Source of the DNA: Trifolium pratense
Taxonomy: Eukaryota > Streptophyta > Magnoliopsida > Fabales > Fabaceae
Direction of reading: 5' to 3'
DNA: 64,000 nt
NCBI RefSeq assembly: GCF_020283565.1
Contig: NC_060060.1
Coordinates: forward strand, 13,888,001-13,952,000
Shown here: positions 45,236-57,700 of the stretch, piece by piece
Layout: the number at the start of each line of letters is the position of its first letter
Numbering within the stretch: the stretch's first letter is position 1
The notes under the pieces: generated by a model
The model's database searches: none
What the model was told of the DNA's origin: nothing
The model's input: the letters and a program-made list of their open reading frames with translations, nothing else
Program-made: the position numbers and the translations under genes

Positions 45236-47352
45236 TGTAACATCCAACGCCTTAACGCGTATTTATTAAATATAAATAAATAAAACACTTAAGAAAATCT
45301 AGGCGTCACATGTTAATAATACAAACCACGGCATAATTTAAAATCATGCTAGCACAGCGGAATTAAAAGCGAATAATTAATATAGTGCTTATCATACAAC
45401 AGTCATAATTGTTCACACAATATCCTTAGGCTCTAGGCCATATCAACAAAGGATATTATGTTTACAACCCAAAAGATTAGGAATAGCAAAGTTAAATATG
45501 CCATCACGGGCTCAATACAATCCAAACGAATAACCCGACCCGGTAAAACCTAATCAGAGCAATACTATACAACCCATCAAAAAGATATATAACATATATC
45601 TAAGGAGTAGTCTACGCTAACTCCTCACCAAAAAGTGTGCTACGCCAAGCACGAGCAACGCCCTCTAACTCTGATCGGGATCCTCAACCTGAGAACCTGA
45701 ACCCCCAACGGTCCAGCACATAACACAAAGCATGAGAGTTAGATCACATAATCAAAATACAAGTGTAAGTGAATCGATACTTAAACACTACTTCAACAAC
45801 ATAAACATGCTTCTCAATTATACATATACATATACATACACATATATTCACATCTATAATCCAATTAGAAGTTCTCAAAAACACATAATCGAATACCAAC
45901 TATCAAGTATCAATTAGCAAATACCACAATGGCCAAACATGTGTCACATATCATTTATCATCAAATGCACACATAGCCTAATGCAACTCTAATGCTTCAA
46001 CTTCATGAATGTCACCCTAGACATTTCTAATGCATGTGGTACCATCTTCTTTATTAGAGTATCTCACCTCTAATATCCTTCTTTATCGGATAAATATAAT
46101 CCGATATACTTCTTTATTGGAATATCCAATATCCTATTTAATTCATGAATGCATGTATATGTTTCATGAATCCACTCACAATTAATAGCATTAAGCTTCT
46201 TCCTTTACAATGTGGAATAATATGCAACATTCTTCATTATTAGAATAAACAATTATCCTAATATTCTTCATTAATCACTTCCTTTATCATATCTCATCAT
46301 CATACAATTAATCATAGCTAAAAGCACCTAATTGTATGTTAGAATACCACAATTACATGTTATAAGTGCATAATTCCACTAACAAAACATCAACAAAATA
46401 GTCCTGTCACAGAGCTGTTCGCTGTAGCGAACAGGTAGCGAACACGTAGCGAACACGTAGCGAACACGTAGCGAACAGGTAGCGAACACGTTCGCTGTAG
46501 CGAACAGGTAGCGAACAGACACAGAGCCAAAATCCAATTAGCGAGCAGGTAGCGAACACGTAGCGAACACGTTCGCTGTAGCGAACAGGTAGCGAACCAC
46601 ACCAGAAGAACATCTGTTCTTGAGTTTCCAGAAAATGATTTTTCACTCAAAATCACCCAAAAATCCCATTTTCATGTTATAAATCCCAAATGAGTTCACA
46701 TACAAGTGCAACAAACATGTTTAAGTATAAAAGGACGGCTAGTTTTCCCGATCTACATCGTTATCATCGAAAAAGTAAGGATTTGTCACTTTTATACAAA
46801 ACTCTCATAAAACACAAGTTCTTGAGTAAAACACTCACAAATTCGTTTTTACTCATTTAAATTGTTCATACATCATGGTAAAAGCATATACAACATGTTA
46901 TGAACCTACGAATCGATTTCCATTACGAAAAATCCATTCAAACTAAAACGAAAATGGGGTGGAGGAAGTTCGGGTAAGGAGAAATCGACATTCTCCCCTT
47001 CCTCGAGTCACCCACGACTATGGAACCAACTCTCATACCTGGATTCGAAGAAAACTCGACGAAGATCTCGGATCTCTAGCTTTTCTTCTTGCCCTAGCTC
47101 TCAACTCTTCTCTTCAACTCTAAACACAAGAACTATGAGAAAAATGACTTTCTCTCCCTTGCTTCATGGCCATAAGGGCGCCACACACACACCTCACAAG
47201 GCCCATTGGGCCTCAAGCCCATTGGCTTGGCCCAATAACACGATATATCTCACTACTCGCCTAATAACTAAAGCATTAACTTATTTAAAATGCCACGTTA
47301 AATAAAATATTTTAACACATAAAAACGAATAAATGAAAATTGGGTCGTTACA
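45236..47352 (-). repeat. 5' LTR of the Tekay-type element
   Basis: Same length (2117 bp) and ends as the 3' LTR. It is the upstream LTR because the element reads on the minus strand and the primer site is at 45220-45231. It contains the second GTAGCGAACACG minisatellite (about 46417-46598). Confidence 0.93.
46417..46598. repeat. 12-bp minisatellite in the Tekay 5' LTR
   Basis: Copy of the array at 39785-39966. By eye the unit number is the same in both LTRs. Confidence 0.9.
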
Positions 47353-48410
47353 ATACTCCTATCAACAGTATACCCTTCTTTCCTAAGAACTTCCAGATAA
47401 TCTTGGATGATGTGCTCAGCATCCATTTCAGAGATTACTGGGTAACCATCTACATACAAACGATCTTCAAGACTGGCTGTAAATTCTTGTGTAGGTTGAA
47501 CCAACTTTGATGAGATGATGCGCATCTTGGTTAGAAAACTTGCATTCAGAATTTCAGGAGTGAACTTCTTTTCCACAAGTTCTGGATGGAATTTCTTCAG
47601 ATTCTGAACAACATGACCTTGATAAAGAAGGTCTGAGAGTAATCTTGGATAAACTATGGCTGTTTTCCTCTGAGATTTGCTTGAGAAGATTGCTTCACAG
47701 ATCCTCTCAAAGAAATATTTTCCTAGATTCACTTTCATTCCTTTCAGAAGGAAGAAGATCAAGTGACGATGAGTCCAGGAGATTGTATCAGTACCACCAA
47801 CTCTTGGACTGATAGCAGCTAGTATGATCTTGAACAGCACTCTGCAGACATCAGTCAAACCCTTGACTTTACCCTTCAGTTTCAGATCTGTACATATCAG
47901 AGCCAGAAGATCATCTCTGTACCTTGTGTCCTTCTCAAAAATATCTAACTCTATCCCAGAGTTATCCAAGCCAAGCAAAGCGTTGAAATGAATAGGAGAG
48001 AAAGCCAGATTCATACCACAGATATTTGACCTAATCTGTTTTCCAGTGAACTCCAGCAAACCCATTTCTTTCCTAGATTTACCTTTTAAACTAGGATTTC
48101 TTTCAATAGCAGCAAGTTCTTCCTGCTTAGCTTCAACCTTATCAAAAACTTTAGCTTTCATCCAGAATTTTTTCAAGAGATCTGGGTAAATAGGACCATT
48201 AAGCATGTTGAAATACTTATCCCAACCTTGAGTGGAGAAGTACCGTTTCACATCGAACCCATTTGCCTTCAAACTATCAAAGTCTATCATCTTCTCAGAG
48301 AGAAAGATGAGCTCAGATTCTGGAAACTCCATTTCGTTCCCAACGATTTGAAGATTTCTAAACATGAACGGAGGAATTTTTGTTGTTGAAGAAGATGAAG
48401 AACCGGCCAT
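47353..48410 (-). pseudogene. Envelope-like ORF of the outer Sirevirus, N-terminal part
   Basis: ATG at 48410 (MAGSSSSSTTKIPPFMFRN) opens about 353 codons to the Tekay insertion. It has the layout of the family called putative plant transposon protein: an N-terminal FDSLKANGFDVKRYF segment, a YPDLLKKFWMKAKVF helix, NICGMNLAFSPIHFNALLGL and a helical core. The ORF2 protein of the inner Sirevirus (59722-61989) has the same ordered blocks. The reading frame agrees with the C-terminal part beyond the insertion. It lies in a different frame from pol and 447 bases after it, so leaky-stop expression is unlikely here. Confidence 0.75.
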
Positions 48411-48856
48411 GATGGAGTTTAGGTAAAGGTAGGAACTAATGAGAGAGAAAGAAAATTTTGTTGAAGGTTTAGAGAGAAAAGAAAGTGTAGGTTGTGAAAG
48501 TGAGAAGTGTGCAAGTGTATTGTGTAAGTTTTATTTAAATGCACACAGTTAACACGAAAATAGCAAATTTGGGAAGTTACGCTAATTGACAGAAAGTTGA
48601 ATACCAAAAATCATCATTAACCACCCACTACCTGACACACGTAGACCACGTGCAGAAATTTACTCGGTAACTGCTATTTTAATGGACAACTGTTCAGTAG
48701 CGAATACTAAACGTTTCCCACTTAAATAGTTCAGAGCCTCTGAGATATTTAAAATTCTTTATCAGAGTTAAGTACTTCAGAGCTTGTGTTTCAGATGTTC
48801 TGAAACATAAGTTCTGATATACATAACCTCTTACACTTTAATTGCCAAAAAAATTT
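48411..48856 (-). other. Spacer between pol and envelope-like ORF of the outer Sirevirus
   Basis: Non-coding. It is rich in TTCAGAGCTT / AAGTTCTGA words (48725-48820) that also stud the LTR and coding regions of this element. Confidence 0.5.
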
Positions 48857-51800
48857 TCATTCAGATATTGAAAACATGTTCAGATGTTTCTTTATAAAAT
48901 CAAATCTTTCAACAGGTAAGACTTTAGTAAATATGTCAGCCCATTGATTTTCAGTATCAACAAACTTAATATCTATAATGCCTCTCTGAACATAATCTCT
49001 GATAAAATGGTGTTTGATTTCAATATGTTTGGCTCTAGAGTGTAGGATAGGATTTTTAGATAAATGAATGGCTGCAGTATTATCACAATATAAAGGAATA
49101 TTGTGACTGCTTACCTGATAATCTTCTAACTGATATTTTAGCCAGAGTAGTTGTGTGCAACACTTAGCTGCTGAAATGTATTCTGCTTCTGCTGTAAACA
49201 AAGCTATAGTAGTTTGTCTCTTACTAGCCCAGGAGATAAGGTTTTCACCAACAAATTGACAATTGCCACTTGTGGATTTTCTTTCAATTTTATCTCCAGC
49301 ATAGTCAGCATCACAGAATCCATTTAGCACATAATCATTGGATTTCTTATAGAGAAGTCCAAGATTAGTTGTTCCTTTCAGATACCTAAAGATTCTCTTT
49401 ACAGCAGTAAGATGAGATTCACTAGGATCTGACTGGAATCTTGCACATAAGCAAACACTGAATAAAATATCTGGTCTAGAGGCTGTCAGATAGAGTAAGG
49501 AACCAATCATACCTCTGTAGACCTTTTGATCTACTTTTCCTTCATCTTCTGACTTGCTCATGTTGGTAGTTGAATGCATAGGAGTGTTCATTATCTTGCA
49601 ATCATCTAGGTTGAATTTCTTCAGAAGTTCCTTGGTATATTTTGATTGATGAACATAAGTTCCTTCCTTCTTCTGATTGATTTGAATTCCCAGAAAGAAT
49701 TTCAATTCTCCCATCATGCTCATTTCAAATTCATCCTGCATTATCTTAGAAAAATTCTTGCACAAGGAAGCATTAGTTGAACCAAAAATAATATCATCAA
49801 CATAAATTTGAATGATTAAAATGTCTTCTTTGGTTGTTTTTCTAAAGAGTGTGCAGTCAACCTTCCCTTTCTCAAAACCCTTTTCAAGAAGGAAATTACT
49901 GAGTCTATCATACCAAGCTCTTGGAGCTTGTTTCAGACCATACAGTGATTTCTTCAATTTGAAAACATGTTCTGGGTTTGAGATATCTTCAAAGCCAGGA
50001 GGTTGCTTAACATACACTTCTTCAGAAATAAAACCATTTAAGAAGGCGCTCTTAACATCCATCTGATACAGAGTTATTCCATGATTAACAACATAAGATA
50101 GAAGTAACCTGATTGCTTCAAGTCTAGCAACTGGTGCAAAGGTTTCAGTATAGTCAATCCCCTCTTGCTGACTATAACCTTGCGCAACCAATCTAGCCTT
50201 GTTTCTTACCACTTCACCTTGTTCATTCAGCTTGTTTCTGAATACCCATTTTGTTCCAATAATGTTCTTGTGTGAAGGTTTGGGCACTAGAGTCCATACA
50301 TCATTCCTTTGAAATTGATTCAGCTCTTCTTGCATGGCTACAATCCAAGCATCATCTTTTAGAGCTTCATCAATCTTTGAAGGTTCCATCATTGAGATAA
50401 GACCAACTAAAGATTCCTCATTTCTCAGTTGAGATCTTGTCTTCCTTGGACTATCCTTGTTGCCTAAGATCAGTTCCTCTGGATGTGATGATTTGTATTT
50501 GAAAGTATTTCTTGGGGGCTCATCATCTTCAGACTCATCATCAGCAGGTTCAGAAGTTGCTTCAGTTCTTTGTTGTTCAGAGTCTGTAGGAACTGTTATG
50601 TTCAGAGGTTCTTCAGAGAATGGATGTTCTGAGTAGTTTGGAATATCTGAATACTGATCCTCTGATACCTGAAATCTAGACAAACCTTCCACAAGCTTTG
50701 ACACTTGGTCAGGCTCTTTGTCATCAAATTTGACATGCATAGTTTCTTCCACAGTGTGTGTTTCAGAGATATACAGTCTGTATGCTTTTGAGCGTTCAGA
50801 ATATCCTATAAAGATACCCTTATAACCTCTAGCATCAAATTTCTTTAGATGGACTTTGTTGTTTAAGATGTAACAAGTACATCCAAACTGATGAAAATAA
50901 GAAATGTCAGGCTTTCTTCCTTTGAACAGTTCATAAGCAGTTTTGTTCAATTTAGATCTGATATAGATTCTATTTTGAACATAACATGCTGTGTTTACAG
51001 CTTCTGCCCATAAAAATTTTGCTACATTAGTTTCATGCATCATGGTTCTGGCCATTTCTTGCAGAGTTCTATTCTTCCTTTCTACAACCCCATTTTGTTG
51101 AGGAGTTCTAGGAGAAGAGAATTCATGCAAGATGCCATATTTTTCACAAAAGTTTTCAAAAGGTTCATTTTCAAATTCTCCACCATGATCACTTCTAACT
51201 TTTAAAATAGTGTAGCCTTTTTCATTTTGAATTTGTTTGCAGAAGATGCTAAACTCATCATAAGCTTCATCTTTTGTTCTTAGGAATGTTACCCAAGTCC
51301 ATCTACTGTAATCATCAACAATTACTAATCCATACTTCTTTCCATTGATAGAGGCAGTGTGAACTGGCCCAAAAAGATCAATGTGAAGAAGTTCCAATGG
51401 TCTTGAGGTAGAAACAATGTTCTTAGGTTTAAAAGATGATTTTGTAATTTTTCCTTTTTGACAAGAACCACAAAGTGTGTTTGAGTGATATTTGATTTTT
51501 GGTAAGCCTCTGACAAGGTCAAGCTTGCTAAGCTTAGAGATTAACCTCCAGTTAGCATGGCCTAACCTCTTATGCCAGATCCATTTTTCTTCACTCAAGG
51601 TCAAAAGACACATCACTTTTTGTTCATTCAAATCAGAAAGATTAATTTTATAAACATTGTTCTTTCTCAGACCTTTGAATATAATGGAGTTATCAGATTG
51701 TTTAGACACAGTACATGATTCCTTATTAAAGACAACTACATAACCATTGTCGCAAAATTGACTTATGCTCAATAAGTTATGTTTGAGTCCATCTACTAAC

Positions 51801-51979
51801 CAAACATCATTAATAGATAGGGAAGAATTACCTACTGTACCTGTACCTATTATCTTTCCTTTTTGATTACCTCCAAAGCCAACAAATCCTCCTTCTTTCA
51901 TAGTCAGCTTAGAAAATAGTTGTTTGTCACCAGTCATATGCCTTGAACATCCACTATCCAGATACCATGAGTGATTCAT
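48857..51979 (-). CDS. Outer Sirevirus Pol: protease, integrase, RT, RNase H
   Basis: 1040 codons without a break. Protease [12 protein letters not shown] stands at residues 6-17, so the frame really begins somewhat upstream of this Met. Integrase: HKRLGHANW and CGSCQKGK (zinc finger), then [18 protein letters not shown] and [13 protein letters not shown] with D, D and [50 protein letters not shown] and [11 protein letters not shown] (about residue 725). RNase [17 protein letters not shown] (about 887) and [13 protein letters not shown]. Integrase before RT defines Copia. The upstream gag ends at TAA 52018 in another frame, so a frame change separates gag and pol in this copy. Confidence 0.93.
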   Translation of the reverse strand: MNHSWYLDSGCSRHMTGDKQLFSKLTMKEGGFVGFGGNQKGKIIGTGTVGNSSLSINDVWLVDGLKHNLLSISQFCDNGYVVVFNKESCTVSKQSDNSIIFKGLRKNNVYKINLSDLNEQKVMCLLTLSEEKWIWHKRLGHANWRLISKLSKLDLVRGLPKIKYHSNTLCGSCQKGKITKSSFKPKNIVSTSRPLELLHIDLFGPVHTASINGKKYGLVIVDDYSRWTWVTFLRTKDEAYDEFSIFCKQIQNEKGYTILKVRSDHGGEFENEPFENFCEKYGILHEFSSPRTPQQNGVVERKNRTLQEMARTMMHETNVAKFLWAEAVNTACYVQNRIYIRSKLNKTAYELFKGRKPDISYFHQFGCTCYILNNKVHLKKFDARGYKGIFIGYSERSKAYRLYISETHTVEETMHVKFDDKEPDQVSKLVEGLSRFQVSEDQYSDIPNYSEHPFSEEPLNITVPTDSEQQRTEATSEPADDESEDDEPPRNTFKYKSSHPEELILGNKDSPRKTRSQLRNEESLVGLISMMEPSKIDEALKDDAWIVAMQEELNQFQRNDVWTLVPKPSHKNIIGTKWVFRNKLNEQGEVVRNKARLVAQGYSQQEGIDYTETFAPVARLEAIRLLLSYVVNHGITLYQMDVKSAFLNGFISEEVYVKQPPGFEDISNPEHVFKLKKSLYGLKQAPRAWYDRLSNFLLEKGFEKGKVDCTLFRKTTKEDILIIQIYVDDIIFGSTNASLCKNFSKIMQDEFEMSMMGELKFFLGIQINQKKEGTYVHQSKYTKELLKKFNLDDCKIMNTPMHSTTNMSKSEDEGKVDQKVYRGMIGSLLYLTASRPDILFSVCLCARFQSDPSESHLTAVKRIFRYLKGTTNLGLLYKKSNDYVLNGFCDADYAGDKIERKSTSGNCQFVGENLISWASKRQTTIALFTAEAEYISAAKCCTQLLWLKYQLEDYQVSSHNIPLYCDNTAAIHLSKNPILHSRAKHIEIKHHFIRDYVQRGIIDIKFVDTENQWADIFTKVLPVERFDFIKKHLNMFSISE

Positions 51980-52017
51980 GATACTTCTTTGAGTGGCAGG
52001 CTGTATGAGAAATAACT

Positions 52018-53665
52018 TTAATCATTGCGGTAGAACTCTTCATCACAGTTAATGATAAAGTCATCCCAGTATTCTTCCTCTTCATTTTTCAAGTTCTGAT
52101 TTTTAACTTGAGAACTTGTCAGCCATTTGTCTAGGACATAAGCCCTTCTTCCTTTGCATAGGACTTGTTTCCATACTCTAGGTAGGACATATCCTTTCCT
52201 AGTTGGTAAATCTGAATGATACATTATTTCAGCTTTTGGTACCCATCTTCTAGGTCCACGCTTGTTAGTCCACAAATGCTTACTATGTTGTCTAGTGTTA
52301 GAGAAAGATCTTGGTTTGGAATAATAACCTTTTTGAAATCTTTTCTTTGTTTGAAATCTGTTATTATTCCAGGATTTGGATTGTTTATGATTCCAGGGTT
52401 TGTATTTATCACCAATCCCATGTTCTGATTGATTATATCTACTGACTCTAGAATCATAAATAATCTGAGTCCTGTACTTCATCTGAGATTTGGAGTTTAA
52501 ATTTTTTCTTTTAAAAACTTCTGATCTTTTAGATTGACTAGCTTCAGGTACTGAAGTTCCTTTGGATCCAGAATTTGAAGTCTCAGATGTTGAAGCTTTC
52601 AGAACATCTGAACTAATGTTCTCAGGTTCTGAACAACTTCTATCTTCTGAACTTTTCTTTCCAGATCCTGAGGCACTTGGTTCCTTTGAGCTGTCAGCTT
52701 CTAAATCACTCAGATCATCATTGTCATTTTCAACAATACCAGGATTCTTTCCCTCTTCACTTGATGGAACAACATAATAAACCGAAGATTTTCCAACCTT
52801 TTTGGCAAAGGTCTTTAGCTTTGAATATGTTCTACCATATTCATAGTCAAGTCCTTCTCCTCTATGTCTCAAAACATTATAAATTCTATTAGCAGCTTTG
52901 CTCTTCCCAAGGTTGAGATGCACAAACTGTTGAAGAGCTATTTCCTGCTCATCAATAGGTTTGTGACAAACAGCACAACCCTTTTCAAAGTCATTTACTC
53001 TATTCAGAGTTTCTTGATACAGACCTTGAAAATGTTCTGCTTGTTCAGTCAGAGTGTTAAGCTTTTCTTGTAAAACTTTTTGTTTACTTAACACTCTGAG
53101 ATGTTTCTCAATGACCTTGTTAAGTGCAGTTATAAGTTGAGATTTAGAACAGTCAAAAAATACCTCATCTGTTACTTCTGAATCTGATTCTGATTCATCC
53201 TCTGAGTCTGCATCTGAGTCAGTTGAAGCCATCAGGGCTAGATTTGCCTCTTCTTCTTCCTCAACTTCTTCCTCAGATGATAGCTCTTCAAAAGTAGCCA
53301 TCAGACTCTTTTTCAATTTGCTCTTGAATTGTTGCTTCTTTGAGCTGTATCTTTTGCTTTTGTCTTTAGCAGACATTTCTGGACAGTCAGCAATAAAGTG
53401 TCCTGGCTTCTTACAGTTGAAGCAGTTCTTCTGATCATCCTTTTTGCTGACAAAATTTCTGGAGCTGTTACCTCTGAAATTTCTTTTGTTAAATCTGTTC
53501 CATTGCTGAAACTTGGTGAATAAAGCAAACTCATCTTCACCCATTTCCTCCTCTTGACCATCTGCAGAAGATCCCTCTTCAATGTCAAGAAGCTGAGTCT
53601 TAAGAGCTTTAGAAGGAGTCCTAGTTGACTGTAAAGCCACAGACTTGGACTTCTTCTTAGCTTCT
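52018..53665 (-). pseudogene. Outer Sirevirus Gag, C-terminal part
   Basis: The minus-strand frame runs from the insertion point (53665) to TAA at 52018. It has the zinc knuckle CFNCKKPGHFIADC, a basic block (KRYSSKKQQFKSKLKKS), an acidic Ser-rich stretch (SDADSEDESESDSE), a helical segment (KHLRVLSKQKVLQEKLN) and a long polar C terminus. The N-terminal part lies at 63828-64000 and beyond. An inserted element of 10 kb splits the gene. The tail beyond the knuckle is long, as in Sireviruses. Confidence 0.88.
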
Positions 53666-54707
53666 TGTTGGGTTTTTGTATATTGGCTACATTTTGCAAA
53701 AACATATTTTAGCCAAGTGTTGAGACAAGTGTGCTGACCCCAAGTGTTGTGACAAATGTTGGGACACTTTGGAACAACACCTGACTCTGTATCTGCGCGC
53801 GCCAGCTGGATGTTATTATTTTCTACTGAATCTTTTAAAGATCTGTTTGAAGAATTATGTCAAGGTTTCTTACAGAGGAAGGCGCACGTGTTTAATGTGT
53901 TTCATGAGGCAGCTAAACCCTAGTTTTATTTTCCAAAAGAATTATATTTTTGGAAAATATATTTTTGCGGTTTCAAAAATATAACTATAGTTTTCAAAAA
54001 TATATCACTGCTGCCGCAATTCTAGAAGCCCTAATTTTGTCTTGAAGCCCAAGTCATTCAACTACTATAAATACGAAGGCAAGCATATGGTTTCAAGCAT
54101 CTAAAATCGAGTCTTACAAAGCGTGTGTTTTTAGGGATTTTAGAGTGTTAATTGTGAGCCTATCTTGTGTCTCATTGATGCAAGCTTAGGACCTGAGTGT
54201 TATTGAGTTGTAAGTGTGAACTTCTCCTAAGCTTTGAAGTACGGAGATTGTTCTATTGTGTTGTGTGGTTTGCTCGCAAGCTTTTAAGCAAGAGTGAATC
54301 CTAGTTTGTAGGAGTGTGTCTCCAATCGTTGTAATCGTCTGAGTTGAATAGCAGCGCTGTCTGTGTTGCTAAGGTGGGAATTGGGACGGGGTCTCATATC
54401 TAGGAGTTCCTAGGTAGAAGGGTCATTGGGTAGTGATTAAGTGAGAAGTTGTAAACGGGTGAGTTTAGCTTCGAAGTAATACTGCTGATAGTGGACTTCA
54501 TTCCTGGATTGGTATCCCCCAGAGTAGGCTTTAGGCTGAACTGGGTTAACAACTCTCGTGTGTTATTTACTTTACTGTTTGTATTGTTTTATGTTATTTG
54601 CTCTGTTTATAGACAAGTGTTGGCGCACTAGTAACAACATCTGTCTACAACAGACAAGTGTTGCTACACCTTGAGCAACACCTGTCCACTGTGTGCCAGG
54701 AATTTCA
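53666..54707 (+). repeat. 5' LTR of the inner Sirevirus
   Basis: TGTTGGGTTTTTGTATATTGG to GCCAGGAATTTCA, 1042 bp. TATAAATA at 54066-54073 is the likely promoter. Clusters of the ACAAGTGTTG-type motif lie at 53714-53786 and 54612-54687, near the two LTR ends. Confidence 0.95.
54066..54073 (+). promoter_or_regulatory. TATA box of the inner Sirevirus LTR
   Basis: CTATAAATACGAAGGC about 400 bp into the LTR; repeated at 63186-63193 in the 3' LTR. Confidence 0.7.
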
Positions 54708-54708
54708 A

Positions 54709-54721
54709 TTGGCATCAGAGC
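54709..54721 (+). promoter_or_regulatory. Primer-binding site, tRNA-Met type
   Basis: TTGGCATCAGAGC follows the LTR end after one base. It matches the tRNA-Met primer site TGGTATCAGAGC except for one T-to-C change. Confidence 0.75.
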
Positions 54722-54777
54722 AGGCACCCTGTTCTGAATTTTTAGGGTGAGCTCCAGGGAAACTTTTTCTGGCAAGG

Positions 54778-57700
54778 ATGGACAAAGAAGGAGGTTTTGT
54801 TACCAGACCACCTCTTCTGGTTGGTGCTTCAAACTATGACTATTGGAAGTCCCGCATGATGGCCTTTCTAAAACAAATTGATAGCAAGACTTGGAAGGCA
54901 GTTCTGAGAGGGTGGACTCCACCTGTGAAGATGGACAAAGATGGCAAACCAACTCTTGAGTTGAAATCTGCTGAAGAATGGTCCAAAGAAGAGGATGAGC
55001 TTGCTCTTGCAAACTCAAAAGCATTATATGCACTATATAATGGTGTTGACAAACACATATTCAGACTCATCAAAAAGTGTGTTTGTGCTAAGGAAGCTTG
55101 GACAATTCTTGAGACTGTTCATGAAGGTACCTCTAAAGTGAAGTTGTCTAAGCTACAACTCCTAACAACTAAGTTTGAGAATCTTAGAATGAATGATGAT
55201 GAAACCATTCAGGATTTTCACATGACCATACTTGACTTTGACAATCAATTTGATGCCTTGGGTGAAAAGATACCTGAAGAAAAGCTGGTAAGAAAAATGC
55301 TCAGGTCTCTACCTAAGAAGTTTGACATGAAAGTCACAGCTATAGAAGAAGCAAAGGATATCACAGATATGAAGCTAGATGAACTGGTTGGTTCACTACA
55401 AACCTATGAGGTAGCTGCAAATGAAAAGATGGATAAGAAAAACAAAAGTATTGCCTTTGTTTCAAATGCTGAGGAAGAAGATCAACTGAGTGACACAGAG
55501 TCTGAACAAAGCATCTCTGATGCAATGGTTCTTTTGGGAAAACAATTTAATAAAGTACTGAAGAGAATGGACAAACGCCCTAAGACAGGTGCAGCTGACA
55601 TTGGGCGCAACACTTACAGGAACTTCAGAAAACCTGTAACAGATGAAAAATCAGCTCCAAATAAAGGTGTTCAATGCCATGAATGTGAGGGGTTTGGTCA
55701 CATTAGAAGTGAATGTGGTACCTTTCTGAAGAAACAAAAGAAGGGGTTAACTGTAACTTGGTCAGATGAAGATTCTGAAGGAGAAACTGATACTGCAAAG
55801 GCTATACATGTATTGACAAGTGTTTGCACATCTGACACTGAATCATGTGAAGAAGAACTGACCTTTGATGAACTGGCTGAATCATATAAAAAGCTGTGTC
55901 TGAAGAGTGCAGAAGTCTGCAGAGTCTCTGAAGAACAAAAAGAAACAATCACTAAGTTGCAAACTGAGAGAGCTGCTAATATGTCAAGAATCTCTGAATT
56001 TAGTACTAAATGGGAAGATAGTTTAAAGATCATTGAGGAACAGAAGGCTACCATCATCAACTTAGAAGCTGACAAGATCAAACAACTGACTGAAATAGCC
56101 CATCTAAATGAAGAGGTAACTGAATTAAACTCTCATCTTGAGAATTTAAAGAAACATGTTCTTAGGCTATTCAAAGGAAGTGATCTAGATGAAATCCTGG
56201 AAACTCTGCCAGTTCCTAGCAAATCCAAAACTGGTATTGGGTATGAATACAAAAATGTTAATAGGATTATGGATTACAACAAAGAGGGGAAATATATGCC
56301 TGAGATAAGGAAACAACCACCTCCAAAAATGCATGACAGGATGTCGCCACACCTGTCTCCTAGACAGCAGAGACAAGTGTTGCCACATGTGGCACCACAT
56401 CAGCAAAGATGGCAGAGACCTAGGTTTATACCTAGACCAAGAAGCAGGTACCATTCATGGAGATGTCATCACTGTGGAAGAAAGGGGCACATAAGGCCTT
56501 ATTGCTACAAACTGTATGGTTATCCAAGTGAAATTCCACAAGAACCTGATCAGTCCATCACTAAAACAAAGATGGAATGGAAGCAAAAAAATGATGCAAC
56601 CAATACCAAGGAGTATACAGCTGAAAGCAGTGGGAAAAGTCTGATTGCCCATACATCTCTCAGAGCATCATCAAAAGAAGATTGGTACTTTGATAGTGGC
56701 TGTTCCAGACACATGACTGGTGTTGAAAAATATTTAAAGGAAGTAAAATCTTATGCCACAAGTTTTGTGACATTTGGAGATGGAGCAAAGGGGGAAATCA
56801 AAGGTATTGGAAGACTTATTGACCATGGTCTACCAAAACTTGAAAATGTTCTCCTTGTAAAAGGACTAACTGCCAATCTAATCAGTATAAGCCAACTATG
56901 TGATCAAGGCATGAAAGTCAACTTTACAAAAAATGAATGTCTGGTCAGCAATAATGAAGGAGACATCCTTATGAGGGGTGTTAGATCAAAAGACAACTGC
57001 TACTTGTGGATCCCTCTTGAAGAAGGTAATGTATCTACATGTCTCTTAACTAAAAATGAAGAGGTTAAGCTGTGGCATCAAAAATTAGGACACCTTAACC
57101 TGAAGAGCATGAAGAGAGTCATATCAGAAGAAGCTGTCAGAGGACTACCTAGCTTACAGATACAGGAAGGCAATATCTGTGGTGAATGTCAGATTGGAAA
57201 GCAAACCAAAGTGTCGCACCAAAAGTTGCAACACTTGTCCACCTCTAGAGTTCTTGAATTACTACATATGGATCTGATGGGGCCCATACAAGTTGAGAGT
57301 CTTGGAGGTAAGAAATATGTTCTTGTTATTGTTGATGACTTCTCTAGATATACTTGGGTGAATTTCATTAGGGAAAAATCTGAGACTTTTGAGGAATTCA
57401 AAAATCTTTGTGTACAACTTCAAAAGGAGAAAGACTGTGGTATTGTAAGAATCAGAAGTGACCATGGTAAGGAGTTTGAAAACTCTAAATTTGCTGATTT
57501 TTGTGCTGCTGAAGGAATAATTCATGAATTCTCTTCACCAATTACACCTCAACAAAATGGTGTGGTTGAAAGAAAGAATAGAACCTTACAAGAATCTGCT
57601 AGAGTAATGTTGCATGCCAAAAATGTTCCTTACAAGTTCTGGGCTGAAGCCATGAATACAGCATGTTACATTCACAATAGAGTAACATTAAGGAAAGGTA

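Larger units (their letters stand above)
38604..47352 (-). mobile_element. Ty3/gypsy chromovirus (Tekay/Del type) nested in the envelope-like ORF
   Basis: Two 2117-bp LTRs flank gag, protease, RT, RNase H, integrase and a chromodomain-like C terminus, all on the minus strand. The target duplication ATACT is perfect (38599-38603 and 47353-47357). Only three LTR differences were noticed (38617/45249, about 38876 and about 40107), so insertion was recent. The 2-kb LTRs, tRNA-Met primer site and chromodomain fit the Tekay branch. One in-frame TGA disables gag-pol. Confidence 0.93.
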
